64,000 nt of DNA from Hormiphora californensis. Lineage: Eukaryota > Ctenophora > Tentaculata > Cydippida > Pleurobrachiidae. Position 1 is the stretch's first letter. The number at the start of each line of letters is the position of its first letter. The stretch covers positions 274,605 to 338,604 of the forward strand of contig CM035362.1 in NCBI GenBank assembly GCA_020137815.1, written 5' to 3'. The notes below the pieces were generated by a model that did no database searches, was not told where the DNA came from, and saw only the letters and a program-made list of their open reading frames with translations. Both the position numbers and the translations under genes were made by a program. Positions 36,561 to 56,600 of the stretch are shown here, piece by piece.

Positions 36561-38508
36561 GCACAAATGTGACCAATTTTAGCATAGTTTACTCTTCTCC
36601 CTCCCTTTTTACATCCTATCGCTCTAGACTAGACCGGGCGCATGCAGTGTCGGGTTGATCCTGCTCCCTACGGTTGCAATAGTCGATCCTGGTCCATACA
36701 ATAGTGATCCTGATCGTGGTTACCTCTTTAGGCCGGGGATGGGGGCTTCTTTAGCCGGATACATTACACTATTAACACACACGACTGTAGCAGTACATGC
36801 CCATTATTGTCACGTGAGTAATGGATCCTCATTGGTTTACTCTTCTCCTACCCCCTCCTTCTCTCTCTATCTTGCTCTCAATTCTCTGTCGCACTCCCTT
36901 TCTCAGTTCTCTACCTATATTTATCTCTCACTCTCTCACTATTTTCTCTCCTTCAGACTCTCACTCTCACCATCCTTCTTCTTGCAATTTACAGGCTTCT
37001 TTCTTTTCCATTAATCACTCATTCTCTTTTCTAACCTCCATCTCCAATCTAGTCTAGTTTTTCTGTCTTATATATTGCAAAACGATCTTACGTACGGTCA
37101 ACCCTAATTCACTGGGGATTTCAAAGTTTTTTTCAGTATCATGATTGTCATGATTATGAGGGCAGCTTCCCTTTTTACGATTGTTTAATTGGATTTAATC
37201 AATGTTTAGGGACATATATTGGTGAAGATATCGGCTGGTTGCGTTCAAAATCCCATTCGATACATTCCCGAACTGTAAATGTAAATCTGTAACAACAGTC
37301 TCTTCCCCTATCTATATTTTGCAAAAGACTTATTTATATGACTTTTGCAAAAGACATATAACGAGTCTTTGCTAACAAAGTTGTTCACGTCATGTTTCGA
37401 ATAACTTCCATGTAAACGCGCGGTATGATCATGTTCCTTTGGCTTGGATCAGATCACTCCTTTTCCCAGCATGGTTCAGTTCCCTTATACTTTCTCTCTT
37501 CACTAATGCCGTGTGCTGTGTGCTCTATTTCCGGAAATTCCGTTAACATCATGACTTCATGCTCTCCTCTGGGTTTGAAAAAAGAGAGAGAGAGAGAGAG
37601 AGACGGAGAGATGGATGGAGAGAGAGAGAGATGAAAAAGAGAATGTTAAACCATTTTCTTCCTTAACCACTTATCTCTCTCTCTCTAACTTTTCTCTCCC
37701 TTCTTACTCGTGGCATTGGTAGACTGTTGGCGGGTCGTGGTTTTCCGACATACACGATCTTCTCTGACCTCTATCTATCTTGTTTTGGTATCTATTTATC
37801 TTATTTTGCCACTGTTTTTTTTGCACGTACACGTGGAAATACCCGGCTATTTCTCTATCTATGGGACTTAGGAATAGTTTTGAGTTTGTCAGTTGATTAT
37901 TTCACTATAATACATAGTGAAATAGCTGTGAAAACGAGAAGTCTCTATCTTTTTTTCGTTTGGCTTGAATATGGTTTATAAAAAGCGTCTCTCTTATAAA
38001 TGCGCACGCGTTCGCACACGTTCGCACATGCATGCCTTTTACATTGAAATTTCAGCAAATGGGAGCTAGACCTGTCTGTAACTTCAGTTCCAGATGAGAT
38101 AGAGGCTTCAAATTTTTAACTTAAGCCAATGACACCGATACGAGCCGGGTATACATTCCAAATTTCAAACGGATGAAAGGGAGCCACGCTATAGCCTTCT
38201 GGAATATGGATTTTCAGCCAAACACCCATAAAACGTATAACTGCGTTTCTGGTGGCGCTTTTTGTGATAATCAACCGACAAACTAGGAAACAGATTTGGA
38301 AACAGATTTTGGAAACATATTTGGGTCAGACCGGTTTGGACAAACCGTCCGGTTTATAATGGGAATATCCTCTAGTGGATATGCCAATCAAAGATAATAG
38401 CTTCTACGGCCTCTTGTTTGACCAACTGTATCTATCTATCTTGTTTCAGTATCTTTCTGTCTACCTATTTATCTTAGGTATCTTTTTCCGGTTTTGTGTG
38501 GTTCTTTC
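36561..38508. other. intergenic, no gene seen
   Basis: No coherent exon chain. Short GA repeats lie near 37581-37630, and a CGCACACGTTCGCAC run near 38000-38030. Confidence 0.4.
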
Positions 38509-38511
38509 TTA

Positions 38512-39384
38512 GGCCGGGTCCAGACGAGTGGTAGGTAGCTACTATGGTAGGCTACTATGGTAGATATCTACCACAGCTACCACTCGTCTGTACACCTATA
38601 TCTACCATAAGCTACTATGGTAGGCGGTTATAGGTCGAGGTATTACCGCCTACTATAGTAGCTTACCATAGTAGGCTACTATAGTAGGTGGTCACTCGTC
38701 TGTTCACCCTCTGACCGCCTACCATTGTAACTTGTTATCACATCTTTCTGCATGGGGCATAAGAAATTTGATACCCCGATGATTACAGAAGTATCATGGT
38801 AGATGTGTCAGAGGGTGGCCAGACGAGTGGTAGCTAGCCTACCATAGTAGCTTTACTACCACTCGTCTGGACAGTTCCCAGCTACTATGGTAGCTTACTA
38901 TGGTAGCCTACCATAGTAGCTACCTACCACTCGTCTGTACACCTATATCTACCGGGTCCAGACGAGTGGTAGGTAGCTACTATGGTAGGCTACTATGGTA
39001 GATATCTACCACAGCTACCACTCGTCTGTACACCTATATCTACCATAAGCTACTATGGTAGGCGGTTATAGGTCGAGGTATTACCGCCTACTATAGTAGC
39101 TTACCATAGTAGGCTACTATAGTAGGTGGTCACTCGTCTGTTCACCCTCTGACCGCCTACCATTGTAACTTGTTATCACATCTTTCTGCATGGGGCATAA
39201 GAAATTTGATACCCCGATGATTACAGAAGTATCATGGTAGATGTGTCAGAGGGTGGCCAGACGAGTGGTAGCTAGCCTACCATAGTAGCTTTACTACCAC
39301 TCGTCTGGACAGTTCTCAGCTACTATGGTAGCTTACTATGGTAGCCTACCATAGTAGCTACCTACCACTCGTCTGGACCCGGCC
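38512..39384. mobile_element. dimeric Harbinger/PIF-type MITE, TSD TTA
   Basis: The ends are GGCCGGGTCCAGACGAGTGG and its complement, flanked by TTA on both sides (38509-38511 and 39385-39387); a 3-bp TTA/TAA duplication is the hallmark of PIF/Harbinger. Inside, a unit of about 430 bp occurs twice head to tail (38515-38945 and 38954-39384) with almost no differences (one seen is CAGTTCCCAGC against CAGTTCTCAGC). Each unit is filled with CTACTATGGTAG-type palindromes. No transposase. Confidence 0.87.
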
Positions 39385-39387
39385 TTA

Positions 39388-39560
39388 CACAAAGGAAAAC
39401 TACTGTTTAGTTTGGTGGTTGTTTCTTACCATTATATCAATATCACCTCTGTTCTTGGAATATATCGTAATGCTAATAATGCCATGATTTTTAATACTTT
39501 GTTACTTAATGCTTTTGTTACTTATCTTTGCCGAGTAATTGAAAGCAACTCTGTCTTTCT

Positions 39561-39657
<97 letters not shown>

Positions 39658-40488
39658 ACTCTCACTCTCCCTCTCTCTCTCTCTGAAAATGAGGTCAGAA
39701 AGATAATCTGTGCTTGTATTTCTAATGATTTGGTTGCAATGAGTCCGAGTAATTCTACATTCTAGAGCTCTTCTTTTGTGATTCCAAGCTACTTGACTTC
39801 TCTTTGTATCTTCCTTCTTTCTACTGGATCTCTCCATTTATCTTCCTTCCTTCCTTCGTTTTACTGGATTATCTTTCCATCCTTCTGTCTCCCAACAAGA
39901 CTATGAACTCAATTTCCCCCTCTCGCCAGGTACTTCAATGATTGTTCTAGCCAAATTAGATGATATATTGTTACTCATTACAGCTCTTGAAATTGAGAGC
40001 TCAATTGCCGTTTTAGAAGCTATTCAAATTATCTTATCTCTTGTTATTGTTCAGCTAATAACTGCAGTTATACAGCCACACAGCTGAGCCAACTAGTTAC
40101 CATGTCTTGACTGCTTGCAGTGATCTCCGTTTTGCCATTTTATCTTCAATTTACTGTACCCAAATCATTCCCCCAGTGGTCTTGGGTGATCTTCTTGGGG
40201 ACCTCTTAGCTTACAATATAATATTTGGATAGTGTTTTGCCTAGATTATATATTATTATTTTGTTTTTTCACCAACACACATCCCTGATTTAATCCCTGA
40301 GTCTAATCCTTCCTTTATATATATATTTCGTAATCACCTCATTATCTCTCTCCTTCCAATCACCTCATTATCCCTCTCCCCTAACTCGACTCCTTCCAAT
40401 CTAGGTTCCTCCACACTATAGAATATATCAGCTCCAATTATATACCACCCCATAATGTGCACCGTCACATGAGCAACAATACCTCGAC
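39388..40488. other. intergenic sequence upstream of the TRPC gene
   Basis: Holds a CT array (39566-39678) and otherwise AT-rich sequence with no gene. Any non-coding first exon or promoter of the TRPC gene should be here, but I cannot identify it. Confidence 0.4.
39566..39678 (+). repeat. (CT)n microsatellite
   Basis: CT array on + with TTTCTATCT and CACTCTCACTC interruptions. Confidence 0.94.
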
Positions 40489-49875
<9,387 letters not shown>

Positions 49876-51191
49876 TAGGGGTGTTTGGGAGCTTCTTATA
49901 TTGTGTGTGAATTTATTATAGATCAGTGAGATTAGTGAAAGAGAGAGAGATAGAACTGTTTGTAGTGGAGTGTTTGTTACGCCTATTTATGGAGTTATTA
50001 CCCGTTTCTTGTGTACTACCATATATAGGCATAACAAGTTAGGATCGGTTGGGTTATTCAGTGTTGCCGTGGGGATATTAATCGGTGACAAACAAAAACT
50101 AGCCGGTTTAGGAATCTGAGATCATGGCAGAAATTGGTTTATTTCATTAAATTTCTGTAACATATTAGTATGATTTGAATTTTAACTACACTAAATTGTA
50201 CGTCTTTTGAAATTTGTTTTGGGGTTGTGTTGGGAAGTTAATGGAATTCAGCCGTGGATTCCAAACCCGTTGTAGCTCTCAGTCTTCCCCTGCATTGGCC
50301 ATTTCTTTGCCAAATAAATAAAAGATATAATACAGTTCATACTGATGGGTTACAACGAGATTTATGAGAGAGTGTACGAGGTGTATGTCTGAATAGAGCT
50401 GTTAAGCTGTCAAATATTATTTAATGGAGGATAGATACATCATCACTTAATCCACCGAGGGCGCAGCCTGAGTGGATTAAGTAGCTCGTGAGCCCGCAGG
50501 GGCCAGGGCGAACAGAATTCGTTATTCTAAAAACTCGACCAGAGGGAGGGTTTTTAGAGTACCTCTGGCACGACCGTTTGGGAGTGATAGAGGTTTACTT
50601 AGCCCACGAACGAAGTGAGTGAGCTAAGTTTACGAATTTAGGAGAGATGATGTGCCACAGCTGTTCAGCTTCAAAGTTAGTGGTACCTACTATTGCATTG
50701 CATCACGTAATCATAATAGTGAAGGAAATTCACGTACAGATAATGCTCACCCTCACTCTAAAAAACGGGCGTAAATGAGATATACCTACTACCTACCCTA
50801 CTCCGTAGTATATAGCATCTCTGATGAACACAAAATAAACTGCAGTCTCGTTAAACTGTAAATTTTATTTACGCAACAGTAATAGCAGCCAATATTAAGA
50901 TCTTTCTACTTTATAGCATCAGCGGTAAGATTCAATGGATCCAAGAAACTTTGCTTGGTGTTTCATGAGTAAAATGAAGGTTGTATCTCTAACAGCACAT
51001 TTTGGGAGGTGATATTCCTATGTGTTGTCAGAGCATTGGCTTGCAAGAACTGTGTGGCGGAAAGGGATCCTGTTGTTTAATGTTTTAGCCTGCCACGTGT
51101 GTCTTCCACAGTGTCAGGTGACTCAAGCCTAGTCCAGGTTTTTGATATAGAACATCACTTTTAGGTCTCCTCTCCTACAGTTGCTGTTGTA
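49876..51191. other. TRPC 3' flank and intergenic sequence
   Basis: Probable 3' UTR of the TRPC gene with tandem AATAAA at 50313-50322. A partial copy of the 35-kb interspersed repeat lies at about 51027-51056. AATAAA on the minus strand at about 50864-50869 could serve the GPCR gene. No other gene seen. Confidence 0.5.
50313..50322 (+). promoter_or_regulatory. likely poly(A) signal of the TRPC gene
   Basis: Two overlapping AATAAA motifs about 440 bases after the stop codon. Confidence 0.5.
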
Positions 51192-52244
51192 TTACAAAAC
51201 TGACGAACTAAGTTGTATATTCCTTCTACTACTTCCAGTCACCCCAGACCCCCTACGACCTCGCCTCCCCCGGACATCATCAGTCAGGGCAAGGTATATC
51301 ACTGGATTGAAAACAGAGCTGACAACTGGAGATATCAGCGTGGCAGTGTAGTAGAGGGTAGTAAATGTGAGGGTCCGCTTCCCCATCTCTCTGACAAGAT
51401 CCTCCCATGTCCTCGCTGGTTGTGTGTTACTAGTTGAGTAAAGCACATTAATCAGACCAAATAGAATGAAACTGACCAAGCTGACAGCGTTCATTAGCAG
51501 GATCTTCAGGGTGCCCTTGATAGAGCGGGGTGTGGTGGCTGATACCGGGTTAAGGTATCTCCACGCCATGTAGGATAATGTTAGGGCACTGGATACAACT
51601 CCTGCTGCTTGAATAACTGTGTTAGCAGAACCGAATATTTGTACAATTAGCGTTCTGGAGATATAGAGGTCCCCCAAAGTTGATCCTAATAATGGGTTAC
51701 ATGTTTGTGAGTAGGTCGCGAATATGGCAGAATTCGGCCAGTCGACAGGGTAAAGCACTGCAAGCTTTAAAATATTCACGCTAAATAGCACAAGTAAAGG
51801 TGAGACAAAGTATCGCTGAGGGATGTGTCGAAGTGGTCGGGTGATGTGAAGCAACCTTGCCAATGTTAACACCCCTGTGATTTGTATCGGCCCGAATGAG
51901 AAAAACCACATGCCAGTCGTATAAACAGCACAAGGAATCGTTCCATTCGGTCGCAGGTAAAGGTAGTACCGTTCCGAGCAGATATCTTTCTGGTCGCTAG
52001 AAAAACAGTTCTGGTCTTTTGGTTGCCACAGTCCGAAAGCTTGTCTCCACGCGAGATAGGGACACGAGATCAGATCGAACCCGGCAAGGATGAGAAAGAG
52101 GGTTCGGGCGATAGAGGATCGTTTCTTGTGATTGTGGTAGAGAACTAGGCAGTTGAGGGGAATTGAAATGAGGGGAAGAATTAGGAAACACACCATGAGG
52201 GGGAAATCTGGGATTGAGGTGCCTCCCTCACTGAATATTGCCAT
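51192..52244 (-). CDS. class A (rhodopsin-like) G-protein-coupled receptor, single exon, 350 aa
   Basis: An intronless minus-strand frame with seven hydrophobic segments at about 15-37, 45-66, 107-133, 147-166, 194-222, 244-269 and 296-320. Class A marks: N31 in helix 1; D57 in helix 2 (LAGFDL); C105 at the top of helix 3 and C182 in the second extracellular loop as the likely disulfide; NPVIY (313-317) in helix 7; a short basic tail (RGRRGRRG). Helix 3 ends LARLLHITRPL, so the usual D/E-R-Y is A-R-L. The extracellular loop after helix 2 is long and Cys-rich (79-105). The ligand cannot be inferred; it resembles lineage-expanded orphan receptors of invertebrates. A 5' non-coding exon could lie near 52640. 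The start is the first Met before helix 1. Confidence 0.87.
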   Translation of the reverse strand: MAIFSEGGTSIPDFPLMVCFLILPLISIPLNCLVLYHNHKKRSSIARTLFLILAGFDLISCPYLAWRQAFGLWQPKDQNCFSSDQKDICSERYYLYLRPNGTIPCAVYTTGMWFFSFGPIQITGVLTLARLLHITRPLRHIPQRYFVSPLLVLFSVNILKLAVLYPVDWPNSAIFATYSQTCNPLLGSTLGDLYISRTLIVQIFGSANTVIQAAGVVSSALTLSYMAWRYLNPVSATTPRSIKGTLKILLMNAVSLVSFILFGLINVLYSTSNTQPARTWEDLVREMGKRTLTFTTLYYTATLISPVVSSVFNPVIYLALTDDVRGRRGRRGSGVTGSSRRNIQLSSSVL

Positions 52245-53603
52245 CCTCCTGTATCGATTATTAGGAGTTAAATTATTTAGGAAATCTTATCTTGAGTTAT
52301 CGTGATTACTGATTTATCAATTGGACTCAAGAATGTCTCAATGTCAAGTCAAAGATGCTATAAAATACAACGGTAAAGTAATACAAAGAATAAACTTACT
52401 CTCCCTCTATAGCTACCTTTTTTAGTTTCTATAACTATCTCACTTCTAAAATAAACTGGGAGAAATGTGCAACAATTCTCTCCCCCTTTACCTCCACTAT
52501 TTTCTATGTTTCTCACCCAGACGGATGTAGATCTCCTAGTGTGTAGGTTAATGGTTCTGTCTGGCTGGTTTAAAACTGATCTGTCTCTACCCCTGGTCGT
52601 AAGAGTCCTGGTCTGATCTGGTGTCGTTAGATATCATCTGAAAATGAATCATTGATTAGCTGGAGTCCCTTTATTTACCGATTTTATGTTTCATAAATTT
52701 CCCCATCGTGTTGTTCAGATATTAATAGATTTGTTCTCGGTTGAATGAGGTTGTTCAGGAATCCCCCCCCCCCCCGTCTAACTGCTTTACTATTATACGA
52801 TCTCCGCAGCTAAACCCCCTGAACCTGTACAAGATATGACACAACATTTGAAGGTTGGATATATATATAAAAACTATATTCACAACAACAATAATAAGCG
52901 GGTCAAGAAAACACATCTTTGTTACTACTGAATCCTTCATCGCGACAAAGGGATGATATACACATCACTTTAAATCGGTCTCGATTCTGAACGCTCTAAA
53001 CATATATAACTCAAAAAGCAGAAATTTCAATATAACGCCAAATCCATACGTTTAGTTTTCCAAAACACAGCTCAAAATCATTTAAAAGTCAAATAGGTTA
53101 AATAGTTAGGTATAGGCTGAGGGTAGTTAGAATAAATTAAGATTGATGATTAGTGGAAGCCCTACGGTTTTTGCCACGCTACCGTGGGAAAACCGTAAGA
53201 GCTTCCACTACACATTTAGTTGGTCGATCTTCAAACTCTATATTTCTCAAGAAACAGATCATCTACATACAGTGCTGCTTGTAGTGGGAATACGGTGTCT
53301 GAATAATACGGTATTTGACCATTACGGTTTCTGAAATACATATGTATTATATTTGAAATACATTATATATATTTCGGTGTCACGTGTTGTCAATCTGGCG
53401 CTCTGATTGGTCTCGTCTTACCGTTTTTCACTGACACCGTGTTGAACCGATACCTTATTCTCACTACAAGCACCCATGATATAATATCCTTCTCAACTGT
53501 ATCTCTCTGTCTCAAGATACATACATATCACCTACAATATATCCTCAATTGACACAGAGAATCTTTCAGAGACAACTCATATCTTTATACATCTACAGCT
53601 CCT
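52245..53603. other. intergenic between GPCR and the 335-aa gene
   Basis: No gene seen. A hairpin of about 25-base arms (TAGTGGAAGC...ACGGTTTT and complement) lies at about 53150-53206. Confidence 0.5.
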
Positions 53604-56600
53604 TCACCTCTCAAACATATGATTCTGGTGGTGATGATGATGGAGACTGGTCGTGGAATCCTCGGTACTGACTTTCTGGAATTCATACTCCGCAACACGC
53701 ATCCTCTCTGCTGCTAGCTCCTGGGAACGCTGCATCTGAGAGGTGGGTTGGTTGTTAGGGAAATGCATCTGAGAGGTGGGTTGGTTGTTAGGGAAACGTA
53801 TCTGAGAGGTGGGTTGGTTGTTAGGGAAACGTATCTGAGAGGTGGGTTGGTTGTTAGGGAAATGCATCTGAGAGGTAGGTTGGTTGTTAGTTCACACGGG
53901 GGGAGGGGGAGGGCCTCTGGTTGCACAGTGGCCTTTTTCATGGGAGTAGGTGGTCACTAAGGAAAATATTTTTTTGAACCTATCTGGTAGCTTTTTTGAC
54001 GTAGAATCAAATGCACCCCTCACTCATGCCTTGATTTTTTGAGGAAAGTGGTGTTTTTCCAAAAAGAAGGGTAATTGAAAAATTTTCGAAAAAATTTTTA
54101 TGAGCTTATCTGGTAGCTTTTTTGACGTAGAATCAAATGCACCCCTCACTCATGCCTTGATTTTTTGAGGAAAGTGGTGTTTTTCCAAAAAGAAGGGTAA
54201 TTGAAAAATTTTCGAAAAAATTTTTATGAACTTATCTGGTAGCTTTTTTGACGTAGAATCAAATGCACCCCTCACTCATGCCTTGATTTTTTGAGGAAAG
54301 TGGTGTTTTTTCAGTTTTTAGTCTTTTTAGGCTTCTTTGACAACCATACTTAAAATTTAGCTGGAGCAGGTGAAATGGGGATCCATAACAATTTAAATGT
54401 GGTTGATAGTAAGAAATCGAACAAATTTATATCTCATTCAAAATTTTTTTTTCAAACTTCATCCAGGGCGTTTTTATGGTCAAAAAACGAAGAAAACTTG
54501 ATTTTTCGACCATAATATACAAAAGTACGCACTTGAAACCTTTTTTATCTGAAAGGCCAGACAATTTCCTATCTTTTGGTCTATAGGACATCGATGAGGT
54601 TCGATGAGGAGGCTGGGGAGAAAGCGTTAAAGAAGGCGTGTTTGTTTACTTTAAAAAAACGATCTTTCAAAAGTTTGAGACCCAACTAAACACATTTTCC
54701 GACCTTATTTTACACGTAGAATCGATTGCCGATAGAATTGGGACTCTAATATTGAAGGATAACGGTGCAAATCATATGTTGTTAGACCATGAATTTTGTT
54801 AAGCTTGGATTATCCGATGGGTAGACACTAGACATGTTCCTGCAAAAAGGAATTATACATTTTAACGCCTTGTAATAGTCGACCCATTCTCGCTCCTCGG
54901 AGCCCTCTAATTCACCGGCAGGTGCAGGAGCCAATCAGCAGCAGTGAGGAGAACGAAGAAGATCAGTAGATGCCCACCATTTCATTATAATCTATTATTT
55001 GCTTTTTATCTCATCATCTTGACCACTTTTATGCAAAAAAAGGACCACACAAAGACGAAAAAACGTGTTTTCACCGTTATCCTTCAATATTAGAGTCCTA
55101 ATTCTATCGGCAATCGATTCTACGTGTAAAATAAGGTCGGAAAACGTGTTTAGTTAGGTCTCAAACTTTTGAAAGATCGTTTTTTTAAAGTAAACAAACA
55201 CGCCTTCTTTAACGCTTTCTCCCCAGCCTCCTCATCGAACCTCATCGATGTCCTATAGACCAAAAGATAGGAAATTGTCTGGCCTTTCAGATAAAAAAGG
55301 TTTCAAGTGCGTACTTTTGTATATTATGGTCGAAAAATCAAGTTTTCTTCGTTTTTTGACCATAAAAACGCCCTGGATGAAGTTTGAAAAAAAAATTTTG
55401 AATGAGATATAAATTTGTTCGATTTCTTACTATCAACCACATTTAAATTGTTATGGATCCCCATTTCACCTGCTCCAGCTAAATTTTAAGTATGGTTGTC
55501 CAAGAAGCCTAAAAAGACTAAAAACTGAAAAAACACCACTTTCCTCAAAAAATTAAGGCATGAGTGAGGGGTGCATTTGATTCTACGTCAAAAAAGCTAC
55601 CAGATAAGTTCATAAAAAAATTTTCGAAAATTTTTCAATTACCCTTCTTTTTGAAAAAACACCACTTTCCTCAAAAAATCAAGGCATGAGTGAGGGGTGC
55701 ATTTGATTCTACGTCAAAAAAGCTACCAGATAGGTGCAAAAGAAAATTTTCGTCAAATTCTTAGTGACCACCAAAAGGCCACTGTGGGTTGAGTTGTTGA
55801 GTAACAAATATTGAAGACAATTGTCGACAATGTACATGTAAGAGAGTGAGGGGAAGGTCTCACTATGAAATGTAGTATGCGGGTTAATTTACCTGGTTAC
55901 GCTTTTGCAGCCGGTTAGTAACATCCGATATAAGAGACTTGAGGAAGGCCAGGGAGTTGAATACATGCTGCAAGGCCTCTAACGTCTTGTACTCCAAGTT
56001 GTAACTCTGCTGAGAGTGTTTACAGGGTGTTAAAGTGTGTTCACACACCATATATGGACAACACGTGACACACAACTCACCTCCGGAGATGAGGTATGGT
56101 TGATAGCCGCTGCTTGAAGGGCCACTTTCCCACTTAACCCGTCCAGCCTCAACTAAATATGGGTAGAGAGATGTATGCTAGTTTAATTAAAATTTTAAAC
56201 TGGACAAAGGTTTTAAAATTTTATAAGCGGATTGACGGAAAACTAGAACAAGATTAATTGCATTATGTTCTGACATAATGCTGAATTTCCCTGCCATGTC
56301 AATCTATGAAGAAAGGAAATCATGACCAGATCCGCTGTAGCAGCAAGCGGGACACAAAATCCCGATCATTTATATATCACACAAACAGTATAGAGCAAAT
56401 CCTTGTGTTTTAGTAGCACTAAGTTGCGCGCCACGCCGCCACATTGCGCGCCACACATTTCCTGAAAACGTGCCAATGAAGTGGTTTATGAAGGAGCAGC
56501 TCGTAACTGTGTGCGCGGCTCTTGTTGCTACACCGTTGCCCCTCGCAACTAAAGTGTGACCAAAAATGTCCCTCTACCGATTAGTTAGTATACCAAAATG

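Noticed and set aside
38512-39384. CRISPR-like array because of regularly spaced repeats
   Set aside because: The repeats are internal palindromes of a eukaryotic MITE dimer with TTA duplications; no unique spacers.
53748-53960. 70-aa repeat protein ([11 protein letters not shown]-type) on +
   Set aside because: Translation of the acceptor ladder of the minus-strand gene.
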